From Ruminococcus sp. (lineage in GTDB: Bacteria > Bacillota > Clostridia > Oscillospirales > Ruminococcaceae): a DNA stretch of 42,065 nt. The stretch's first letter is position 1. Every line of letters begins with the position of its first letter. Position numbers and translations under genes: made by a program. The notes below the pieces were generated by a model. That model was not told where the DNA came from and did no database searches. It worked only from the letters and a program-made list of their open reading frames with translations. This document shows positions 1-7,791 of this stretch, in pieces. The stretch is taken from positions 1-42,065 of the forward strand of contig SVNN01000003.1 in assembly GCA_015066905.1 (NCBI GenBank), in the 5' to 3' direction.

Positions 1-1296
1 GAGAGCGAGATCCTGCAGCAGAACACGGGAAATATTCAGCAGCAGCGCCCCCCTTCCGCTATGCTCGAGCAGATGTCGAATCCGCAGGCGACGGTCGGCT
101 ACATCCGCAGTATTATGATGCTGCAGGAGATCGTCGGGATTCTGCCTCTGCACAATCAGTCCTTCACGGAGGAAATCGAACAGCTGTTTTCTCAGCTCAT
201 GCTTTCGCCTGATCAGCTGACCGAAGAGATGCTCAACCAGGAGCACGCTTCGACCGCGTTCAAGGGCGAAATGTTCGATTTTTTGCGTAATACACTGAAT
301 GAAAATCCGACCTCAGACATGAGAGCTGCGGTGCTGAATTTTCTGAAAGCGATCAACAGCGAAACAAACCGTTCGGATATCCTCTCAGCGTTGTCGGGCA
401 GTTTTTCTTATCTGTCCGGTCACCTTGCGCCGAATCAGGGGCTTTCCTCCCAGCTTGCCCGCTTGTCGGAGCTGTTTGCACAGCTTGCAGCAGGGAAAGA
501 GGGAACTTCGTTTTCAGATTTGCAGCATGAAGCGAATCTTGTTTTGCAGGATGTCGAGCAGAGCATCCTCTATTCCGCCAAGACAGAACGCCTGGTGTCG
601 CTGGCGCGGTATAATCTTTCGCGCTACAACGGCAACCATGACTTTCTGCGCGATGCCACAAACGAGCTGGTGGATCTTTTGCCCAACAGCGGAAAAACAA
701 GACTGCTGCAGTCGCTCTACGACTTTCTTGCCAAACAGGGGGCAGAGCGGCAGACGCACAGTGAGAATAATCAGGTTTCTGATTCTCAGGTGCTGGATGC
801 ACTGTCGAAGATCCTGGAAAAGCAGTCGCAGAACGCATTCGTCAGAGAGCTGCGCGGCGACGCGATGGAAGGGATCATCCACAGCCTGCTTTCCTCGCCG
901 AGCAACTATACACCGCTGCTGCACTTTTTGCTTCCTGTGCAGGATGAGGATACTGCCGCGATGGCGGAGCTGTGGATCAATCCGGATGAACAGCGCGAGG
1001 GCAAGGACGGACCGGAATCGTCCGTGCATATGCTGGTCGTGTTTGATGTGGACGGGCTGGGACGATTTGAAACGGAGCTTTATGCAAAAGAAAAAGAGCT
1101 GCAGCTGTCGCTCTTTTGTCCGCCGGAATGTACCGATCTGATTCAGAAAATGTCGGCAGACTTCAAGAACGCCGCCTCTGTTTCGGGTTATCATATGAAA
1201 GAACTGCAGATTGCAAAGCTGGAGCGTCCGCGCTCGCTGGTGGATGTATTCCCCGCTTTGCCTGAAAAAAGGACGGGTCTGAATGCCAGAATCTAA
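1..1296 (+). CDS. FliK-like (B. subtilis YlqG-like) protein, 5' truncated by window edge
   Basis: Frame is open from base 1 (ESEILQQNTGNIQQQRPPSA-MLEQM...). C-terminal region (VVFDVDGLGRFETELYAKEKELQLSLFCPPECTDLIQKMSADFKNAAS) resembles the FliK C-terminal domain. Followed directly by an FlhB-C-like gene. Confidence 0.55.
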   Translation, partial: ESEILQQNTGNIQQQRPPSAMLEQMSNPQATVGYIRSIMMLQEIVGILPLHNQSFTEEIEQLFSQLMLSPDQLTEEMLNQEHASTAFKGEMFDFLRNTLNENPTSDMRAAVLNFLKAINSETNRSDILSALSGSFSYLSGHLAPNQGLSSQLARLSELFAQLAAGKEGTSFSDLQHEANLVLQDVEQSILYSAKTERLVSLARYNLSRYNGNHDFLRDATNELVDLLPNSGKTRLLQSLYDFLAKQGAERQTHSENNQVSDSQVLDALSKILEKQSQNAFVRELRGDAMEGIIHSLLSSPSNYTPLLHFLLPVQDEDTAAMAELWINPDEQREGKDGPESSVHMLVVFDVDGLGRFETELYAKEKELQLSLFCPPECTDLIQKMSADFKNAASVSGYHMKELQIAKLERPRSLVDVFPALPEKRTGLNARI

Positions 1297-1591
1297 GAAA
1301 AAGAAGGGCGCAGATAAAAACAAGGCCGTCGCGCTGAAATACAGCGTCGAAAAGGATCTTGCCCCCGTTGTGATTGCCTCGGGATACGGCGAGGTTGCGA
1401 ACCGTATCATTGAAATTGCCGAGCATAACGGGATCCCTGTGTTCCGTGATGACGGCGCCGCCTCTCTGCTTTGCATGCTGGAGGTCGGAACCTCCATTCC
1501 GCCTGAGCTTTATGAGGTCGTTGCCTCGATTTATGTCCAGCTGCTCCGCGCCTCCAAGGAATTGCGCGAGCAGATGACGGAACAGAAATGA
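1283..1591 (+). CDS. FlhB C-terminal-domain-like protein (EscU/YscU/HrcU export switch family, YlqH-like), lacks NPTH and membrane domain
   Basis: KAVALKYSVEKDLAPVVIASGYGEVANRIIEIAEHNGIPVFRDD...LEVGTSIPPELYEVVASIYVQLLR matches the FlhB cytoplasmic domain pattern; overlaps the upstream gene. Confidence 0.85.
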   Translation: MPESKKKKGADKNKAVALKYSVEKDLAPVVIASGYGEVANRIIEIAEHNGIPVFRDDGAASLLCMLEVGTSIPPELYEVVASIYVQLLRASKELREQMTEQK

Positions 1592-1647
1592 CGAATTTGT
1601 TGAAAGGAGAGATGTTTCCCGGGTGACCGGGAAGATCGGGAAGGCTT

Positions 1648-2295
1648 ATGAGTGATACTGCTGCAATTACCAAGGAATATGAGGGTTCTGTCTGTGAGAT
1701 CAAGAGCATGGAAAATGCGCTGATCGCAACCGGACGAATCAAGGAGATTGCCCCGAAGTATATCAAGATCGGGAACAAGAACAAGGACCTCCAGATTGTG
1801 GATTACGGCACGCTGATCAAGGTAAACGTCTTTAATACCAAGCTTGGATTCCGCGTTCTGGTGGGAAACGTCTATACCTCCAAAAAGGGTGAGATGAGCA
1901 TCGTCAGCGTGGTCAGTCTGGTGGATCACGAGCGCCGGAACTTCTTCCGCGTGGATATGGATATGGATGCAAAGGCGATTTACAACAAGACACCCGAGGA
2001 TCGCGTTCCCACAGAATCTTCGGTCAAGGTCAAGGATATGAGTCTGAGCGGTATCCGCTTTGAATCAAACGCACACTTTGAGCCGGATATGCTGGTGCTG
2101 GTCGAGGTTTCGCTGACCAAACAGCGTACCACCAGCCTGCAGTGCCGCGTCGTTCGTCAGATTGAGGTCGGCCTGAATGAAAAGCCGCAGTATGGCTGCG
2201 AACTGATTTATGATGAATCCAACCGTGACGATACAGATACACTTTGTTCGTTCCTCTTCCAGAAACAGCGCGAGTTTTTAAATAGCAAGGATTGA
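1648..2295 (+). CDS. PilZ-domain c-di-GMP-binding protein (YcgR-like flagellar brake)
   Basis: RRNFFR (RxxxR) followed by DMSLSGIRF (DxSxxG), the PilZ signature, with an N-terminal YcgR-like domain. Confidence 0.85.
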   Translation: MSDTAAITKEYEGSVCEIKSMENALIATGRIKEIAPKYIKIGNKNKDLQIVDYGTLIKVNVFNTKLGFRVLVGNVYTSKKGEMSIVSVVSLVDHERRNFFRVDMDMDAKAIYNKTPEDRVPTESSVKVKDMSLSGIRFESNAHFEPDMLVLVEVSLTKQRTTSLQCRVVRQIEVGLNEKPQYGCELIYDESNRDDTDTLCSFLFQKQREFLNSKD

Positions 2296-2317
2296 CCGGC
2301 AGCGAGGAGGTGCATCT

Positions 2318-4225
2318 ATGGCGTTATTCAAACCAGAATACAAGGACGGATTTGCACACGACTTTTCGGATCAGGATATCGACCGCTTTGTTGCCTATCT
2401 GAAAGAAAAACAGATGGTTTTGGACGAAGCGGAGGTGCTTGCCGCACTGCATGCACAGTCCCATGATGACCCGCGTAAGATCCGTGAACGAAAGCTCCCC
2501 AAGGAGCTGATCATCAGTGAAGACTCCGATCTGTTCCGTCTGTTTCAGCGTTGGGAGGAGCGTCCTGACGACTATTTCAATCCGTTGGAGTTTATGACGG
2601 AGCATATTGAATTTGCACACGAGGTCTTTTTGCGCAACCGTGCCGCACTCCGTTCGGGAAATGTGGGCGATTCTCGTGACCGTGAACGGAGCGGACTTGC
2701 TGCGCGTCGTTCTGCGGCAGAGGAAAAAGGAAAAATGCTGGAGCTGGATCCTGTACAGAAGGATCTGAAGAAGTTTGAGACAGAGCTGGAATCAGCGTCT
2801 GGCAAACGACTCCGCTTCAAGAAGGATATACCGGAGAACGCCAGTGTTCGGATCCGCCTTTCAGAAGACAAAATCCGTGCCTGGCTTTTTGTTTTTCCGC
2901 CTTGCTACGGCGGAATGCCGGTGAGTGAAGAACAGATTCGTGAAGCGCTGACAGAAAAAGAGGTGGTGCATGGCATCGACACCTATCTGCTCAAGCGCAT
3001 TGCCAAGGAACAGATCTATTTCCGCATCTTCCCGATTGCAACAGGACTGGATGTTGCGCACGGACGAAACGGATCGGTCGAAGAACTGGTGCGCCGTGAA
3101 CGCAAGCTGGATCTCCGTGAGGATACGCACGGCAACGTCAATTACAAGGAACTGAATTATATCAACAACGTCCGCGAGGGCGATCCGATCTGCAGCATCA
3201 CCCTGCCGACCAAGGCGCGGGATGGAAAATCCGTGCGTGGAGAGATTGTTCCGGGTAAGGACGGCAAACCGGCCAGAGTGCCTGCCGGAAAGCATACCAC
3301 ACTCAGTGAGGACGGAAAAACACTGTATGCCGCAATTGACGGCGAGGTGGTCTATTCCGACGGCAGATTTACGATCCAGCGCGTGCTGACGATAGCCCGT
3401 AATATCGACCTTGCGACGGGAAATATTGACTTTCCGGGCGATGTCATCATCAAGGGCGACGTCCGTGACGGGTTTTCCGTGCGTGCAGGCGGCACCCTGC
3501 AGATCCTGGGTACCGCAGAGGGCGCACATCTGTCTTCGGGCGGCGATATGACGATTCAATCAGGTATGATCGGCGGTCAGCGTGGGGATATTACATGCGG
3601 CGGCACCTTGACGTGCAAATATCTGGAGCATTGCACCGTTTATGCGAAGGGTAGTATTTATGTAGACACGATCATTCTCTCCAATGTTTCGAGCGAGGAG
3701 GAGATTGTGATCACGAACAAGCGCGGCGGAATCTCCGGCGGAAAAATCACAGCGGTCAAGCAGGTCAAAACTACGACGGCAGGCGCGAAGAACAATCCCG
3801 CACTGACAACGGCGATCCATCTTGGTGCAACACCAAAGCTGCTGGAGGATCTGAAATCGCTGCACGAACGTAAAAAAGCGGCGGAGCGCAACGCAAAGCG
3901 CATTGAGCTGAATATTCACTATATCGAATCAAGCAGAGAGCGGCAGTCTGAGGAACGTATCCAGCTGCTCGGCAAACTGAAAGTGCAGTATCAGATGGCA
4001 CTGCTTCAGCTTTCACAGCTGGATCGTCTGATCAATGCGCTCAACGAAAAGCTGAACGCTCCCGAGGCGCGGTGTTCGTTCACCTGTACGTACATCTACC
4101 CGACCGTGACTGTGTCGATTGGCGAGCATTCTATCAGCTTTGAGCAGGAGCATGAAGGCTGTACAGTGTGTGATTCTGGCGCGGAATTGCAAGTTATTGT
4201 GCAAGATGCACAAGAAAAAGCCTGA
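2318..4225 (+). CDS. FapA family / DUF342 protein
   Basis: Central beta-helix-like GDVIIKGDVRDGFSVRAGGTLQILGTAEGAHLSSGGDMTIQSGMIGG and C-terminal coiled coil, typical of DUF342/FapA. Confidence 0.85.
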   Translation: MALFKPEYKDGFAHDFSDQDIDRFVAYLKEKQMVLDEAEVLAALHAQSHDDPRKIRERKLPKELIISEDSDLFRLFQRWEERPDDYFNPLEFMTEHIEFAHEVFLRNRAALRSGNVGDSRDRERSGLAARRSAAEEKGKMLELDPVQKDLKKFETELESASGKRLRFKKDIPENASVRIRLSEDKIRAWLFVFPPCYGGMPVSEEQIREALTEKEVVHGIDTYLLKRIAKEQIYFRIFPIATGLDVAHGRNGSVEELVRRERKLDLREDTHGNVNYKELNYINNVREGDPICSITLPTKARDGKSVRGEIVPGKDGKPARVPAGKHTTLSEDGKTLYAAIDGEVVYSDGRFTIQRVLTIARNIDLATGNIDFPGDVIIKGDVRDGFSVRAGGTLQILGTAEGAHLSSGGDMTIQSGMIGGQRGDITCGGTLTCKYLEHCTVYAKGSIYVDTIILSNVSSEEEIVITNKRGGISGGKITAVKQVKTTTAGAKNNPALTTAIHLGATPKLLEDLKSLHERKKAAERNAKRIELNIHYIESSRERQSEERIQLLGKLKVQYQMALLQLSQLDRLINALNEKLNAPEARCSFTCTYIYPTVTVSIGEHSISFEQEHEGCTVCDSGAELQVIVQDAQEKA

Positions 4226-4245
4226 TACTTTTAATATTCTGTATA

Positions 4246-4275
4246 TTGATAGCCTGGGTTTACGGACGATATATA
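4246..4275 (+). promoter_or_regulatory. Candidate flagellin promoter(s): sigma-A-like TTGATA-18-TATATA, overlapping a sigma-28-like -10 (ACGATAT)
   Basis: TTGATA at 4246-4251, TATATA at 4270-4275. ACGATAT at 4266-4272 resembles the CCGATAT sigma-D -10, but its -35 is poor. Confidence 0.4.
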
Positions 4276-4350
4276 AAATGTAAGCGCAAAGGGCAAACGG
4301 TAGGGCCCACCCAGTACCCCTTACGCGAACGAAAATCCCATTTGATTTTC

Positions 4351-4397
4351 TGAGCAAGGACGCTCAATGAAAATATTTCAAAATTATACAAGGAGGT
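4351..4397 (+). promoter_or_regulatory. Candidate CsrA-binding leader of flagellin mRNA (two sites)
   Basis: TGAGC-AAGGAC-GCTCA hairpin (4351-4366) shows GGA in its loop. ATACAAGGAGGT (4386-4397) matches RUACARGGAUGU at 11 of 12 positions and is the Shine-Dalgarno. Confidence 0.55.
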
Positions 4398-4403
4398 ATC
4401 ATT

Positions 4404-5447
4404 ATGGGAATGGTAATTAGAACAAACGTTATGGCGCTGAACTCTAACAACGCGCTGAACAAGGCAAACGGCACAATCGCTGGTTCGATGGAGAAACTCT
4501 CTTCTGGCTTCAGAATCAACAAGGCTGCTGACGACGCTTCCGGTCTCTCGATCTCCGAGAAGATGAAGGCGCAGATCAAGGCTCTGGACACCGCTGTTGA
4601 CAACTGTGAAGACGGCGCGAACATGATTCAGACTGCTGAAGGCTACATGGCTGAAACGCAGGATATGCTGAACCGTATGGTTGAGCTCGCTGAAAAGTCT
4701 GCGAACGGCGTTCTCGACGACACCGACCGCGACGCTCTGCAGGACGAGATGGATCAGCTCTGTGCTGAAATCGACCGTATTGCTACTACCGCAAACTTCA
4801 ACGGTCAGAAGCTGATGGATGGTACTCTTGGTTCTGTTACAGGTACTAAGATCACAACAACTAGCGATGCAGTTGGTACTGGCGGCGTAACTACAGCTGG
4901 TAAGATTGAGTATGAGTATGAGGGTGCTGACACAACCCAAAATGGCATTGAGCTTCAGATTGGTGAGTCTTCTACCAACGCTGATCGTCTGACTGTTTCT
5001 ATCAACAGCTTCCACACGGATGCTCTGCTGAAGGCTGTAAATGGCTTCAAGAATCAGAGCGCAGACGCTTCCAACGGTACGGTCGAAACAACTGCAGCAG
5101 CTACTACGGCGAACACTTCTGTTTCCACCTATGTTAATGCTGTTAGTGTTGATATCACCGACAAGGACAAGGCTTCCTCTGCTGCTGACGCTCTCCGTCA
5201 GATTTCCAACTTCGTTTCTGACGAGCGTGGCAAGATGGGTGCTCTCCAGAACCGTCTCGAGCACACCGTTAACAACCTGACCACTGCTTCTGAGAACACT
5301 TCCGCTGCTAACAGCCGTATCCGTGACACTGACATGGCTAAGGAAATGATCAAGTATACTTCCACCAATGTCATCACGCAGGCTGCTCAGGCAATGCTCG
5401 CTCAGGCGAACACCCAGCCGCAGAACGTTCTCCAGCTCCTCCAGTAA
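4404..5447 (+). CDS. Flagellin
   Basis: MGMVIRTNVMALNSNNALNKANGTIAGSMEKLSSGFRINKAADDASGLSISEKM and C-terminal SRIRDTDMAKEMIKYTSTNVITQAAQAMLAQANTQPQNVLQLLQ are flagellin N/C domains. Confidence 0.98.
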   Translation: MGMVIRTNVMALNSNNALNKANGTIAGSMEKLSSGFRINKAADDASGLSISEKMKAQIKALDTAVDNCEDGANMIQTAEGYMAETQDMLNRMVELAEKSANGVLDDTDRDALQDEMDQLCAEIDRIATTANFNGQKLMDGTLGSVTGTKITTTSDAVGTGGVTTAGKIEYEYEGADTTQNGIELQIGESSTNADRLTVSINSFHTDALLKAVNGFKNQSADASNGTVETTAAATTANTSVSTYVNAVSVDITDKDKASSAADALRQISNFVSDERGKMGALQNRLEHTVNNLTTASENTSAANSRIRDTDMAKEMIKYTSTNVITQAAQAMLAQANTQPQNVLQLLQ

Positions 5448-5500
5448 GATCTATCATCTTACTCGCTCTATTCAAACGTTCTATTCTCCATTAACTTAAA

Positions 5501-5536
5501 TCCGATAAGCCGTCCTTTCGGGGACGGCTTATCGGA
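5501..5536 (+). terminator. Hairpin terminator downstream of flagellin
   Basis: 15-bp stem TCCGATAAGCCGTCC / GGACGGCTTATCGGA; weak T-tract. Confidence 0.65.
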
Positions 5537-5568
5537 CTATTCTTGTATTTCGAGGTGATAGCACAATT

Positions 5569-6141
5569 ATGAAAAAAGCGGCAGTTTTTTTCGCCTTTCT
5601 GATCGTTGTGATCGGTGCAATTTATTTCCGCAATTCTGCTTCCGGGGAAGAAAAGGCTCCGGGAGATAAATATATCGGCGCGGTTTCCGTCACGCTCTAT
5701 GAGGAACAGACCGCGATCCCCGGAAAGATTGTGAGCCGCTGTTATCTCGAAAAACAAGAGATGTACGAGCAGAACCAGATGGTGACATTCACCGACACGA
5801 TGCCGCGTTTTACGCAGCTTGCGGAGGATTTCACCACAGCGACGACTACGACTACGACCACAACGAAGACCGAAACAAAGCCGCAGTCGGGGGATCAGGA
5901 ATCGGCAACACCGGAAGAAGGTGCAGTTTCTGATCTTGAGGTGAAATATGTCGGCGAATTGTTCGGTGCTCCGACTTATACGATTTACGACAGCAAATTC
6001 AAGGTGCAGGTCGAGCCGCAGGAGCGTCTGGAGCTTCCGACCGAGCCGGGACTTTATTATGTCGAGTCTGATGTCAAGTGGGGCAAGAAGAAGAATTATA
6101 CTCAGATGAAGTATTATTTCATCATTGAAGTGATACAATAA
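5569..6141 (+). CDS. Exported or membrane-anchored hypothetical protein with Thr-rich linker
   Basis: N-terminal hydrophobic signal (MKKAAVFFAFLIVVIGAIYF), TTATTTTTTTTKTETK linker, RBS upstream. Confidence 0.75.
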   Translation: MKKAAVFFAFLIVVIGAIYFRNSASGEEKAPGDKYIGAVSVTLYEEQTAIPGKIVSRCYLEKQEMYEQNQMVTFTDTMPRFTQLAEDFTTATTTTTTTTKTETKPQSGDQESATPEEGAVSDLEVKYVGELFGAPTYTIYDSKFKVQVEPQERLELPTEPGLYYVESDVKWGKKKNYTQMKYYFIIEVIQ

Positions 6142-6144
6142 GAA

Positions 6145-6169
6145 AAGGCGGTTCTTTGAGCCGCCTTTC
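6145..6169 (+). terminator. Rho-independent terminator
   Basis: AAAGGCGGTT-CTTTG-AGCCGCCTTT hairpin immediately after the stop codon. Confidence 0.6.
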
Positions 6170-6208
6170 GTGATTTTGAATAAAATTCCGGGAACTTTTG
6201 GCGTCCGC

Positions 6209-6238
6209 TTGACAAAAGTGCTGGGTTTCGCGTATAAT
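6209..6238 (+). promoter_or_regulatory. Sigma-A promoter for malQ-glgP
   Basis: TTGACA (6209-6214), 18-nt spacer, TATAAT (6233-6238). Confidence 0.75.
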
Positions 6239-6295
6239 AATAGATGAAATAGCAAACGATGTTTGTAACAGCAATCTGAGAAAGGACGAGAAAAT

Positions 6296-7774
6296 ATGAA
6301 CCGGAAAAGCGGTATTCTATTACACATATCCAGCCTGCCTTCCCGATATGGAATCGGAAAACTCGGACGGGCGGCATTTTCTTTTGTGGATTTTCTGAAA
6401 GAAGCGGGAATCTCCTGCTGGCAGATTCTGCCCCTCACCCCTACAAGCTATGGCGATTCGCCCTATCAGTCGTTTTCGGTTCATGCGGGGAATCCCTATT
6501 TTATTGACTTTGACGCGCTGATTGCCGAAGGTCTGATCGACCGCGCGGAGGTGGATGCGATCGAGTGGGAAACCGATCCGCGCTCCGTGAATTATGAGCT
6601 GCAGTACGAAAACTGCTACGCGATCCTGCGGCAGGCACACAGCCGTCTGAACGGGAAATATCCGTCCGCGTACAAGCAATTTCTGAAGGAACAGGACTAC
6701 TGGCTGCCCGATTACGCGTTGTTTATGGCGCTGAAGGAAAAGCATCAGGGGAAGCCGTGGATGGAGTGGCCCGAGGCAGAGGCAAAGTGCGAATCTGCGG
6801 CGATGACGCGCGCCAAAAAGGAACTGCGCGGAGAGATTTCGTTCCATGCGTGGCTGCAGTATCTGTTTTTCACACAGTGGCGGCAGCTCAAGCAGTATGC
6901 AAACGAAAATGGTGTGGAGATCATCGGAGATATTCCGATTTATGCTGCCCTCGACAGCGCGGATGTATGGACAAATCCGACGCTGTTCCAGCTGGATGAA
7001 TCCAAAAAGCCGATCGCGGTTGCAGGATGTCCGCCCGATTGTTTTGCCAAGCTCGGACAGCTCTGGGGCAATCCGCTTTATCGCTGGGAGGCGCACGCGG
7101 CAGAGGAGTACACATGGTGGATCACGCGTCTGCGGCATGCCACAACGATGTATGACATTGTGCGGATCGATCATTTCCGTGGGTTTGAGAGCTATTATTC
7201 CATTCCCTACGGTAATCCGACTGCGGAGCATGGTAAGTGGGAAAAGGGTCCGGATGCTGCTCTGTTCACAGCGGCAAAGAAGTCTTTGGGCAAGATGAAT
7301 ATCATCGCGGAGGATCTGGGCAACATCACGCCCGCGGTGCGTCGTTTGCTGAAAAAGACGGGATATCCGGGTATGAAGGTGTTGCAGTTTGCATTCGACA
7401 GCGACGGCTCGAATACCTATCTGCCGCACAATTTCCAGACGCCGAACTGCGTGGTATATACCGGTACGCATGATAATGAGACTTTGCGCGGCTGGGTGGC
7501 GGCAAGCAGTAAGGAAACGCTCCGCTTTGCCAAGGCATATCTGCACGTGGAGCGCAAATCTGAACTGCCAGACGCAATTCTGCGCGCCGCATGGAGCAGT
7601 ACCGCAGATCTCGCGATTGCACAGATGCAGGACATTCTGCGCGACGGACGTGAGGCACGGATGAATACTCCGTCCACACTGGGGAACAACTGGAAATACC
7701 GCACAACAGAATCTGACTTCACCCCGAAGCTGGTGCGCAGATTAAAGCGGATGAATATACTTTACAACCGATAA
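6296..7774 (+). CDS. malQ: 4-alpha-glucanotransferase (amylomaltase)
   Basis: RKSGILLHISSLPSRYGIGKLG, WQILPLTPTSYGDSPYQSFS, IIGDIPIYAALDSADVW, VRIDHFRGFESYYSIP, IIAEDLG; classic GH77 motifs. Confidence 0.97.
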   Translation: MNRKSGILLHISSLPSRYGIGKLGRAAFSFVDFLKEAGISCWQILPLTPTSYGDSPYQSFSVHAGNPYFIDFDALIAEGLIDRAEVDAIEWETDPRSVNYELQYENCYAILRQAHSRLNGKYPSAYKQFLKEQDYWLPDYALFMALKEKHQGKPWMEWPEAEAKCESAAMTRAKKELRGEISFHAWLQYLFFTQWRQLKQYANENGVEIIGDIPIYAALDSADVWTNPTLFQLDESKKPIAVAGCPPDCFAKLGQLWGNPLYRWEAHAAEEYTWWITRLRHATTMYDIVRIDHFRGFESYYSIPYGNPTAEHGKWEKGPDAALFTAAKKSLGKMNIIAEDLGNITPAVRRLLKKTGYPGMKVLQFAFDSDGSNTYLPHNFQTPNCVVYTGTHDNETLRGWVAASSKETLRFAKAYLHVERKSELPDAILRAAWSSTADLAIAQMQDILRDGREARMNTPSTLGNNWKYRTTESDFTPKLVRRLKRMNILYNR

Positions 7775-7791
7775 TAAAGGAGAAGAAACAC

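Noticed and set aside
4260-5264. 334-aa minus-strand ORF opposite flagellin
   Set aside because: Shadow of the flagellin coding sequence; low-complexity S/L/V-rich translation and no RBS.
6320-7546. 408-aa minus-strand ORF opposite malQ
   Set aside because: malQ is certain on the plus strand; the antisense product shows no domain-like features.
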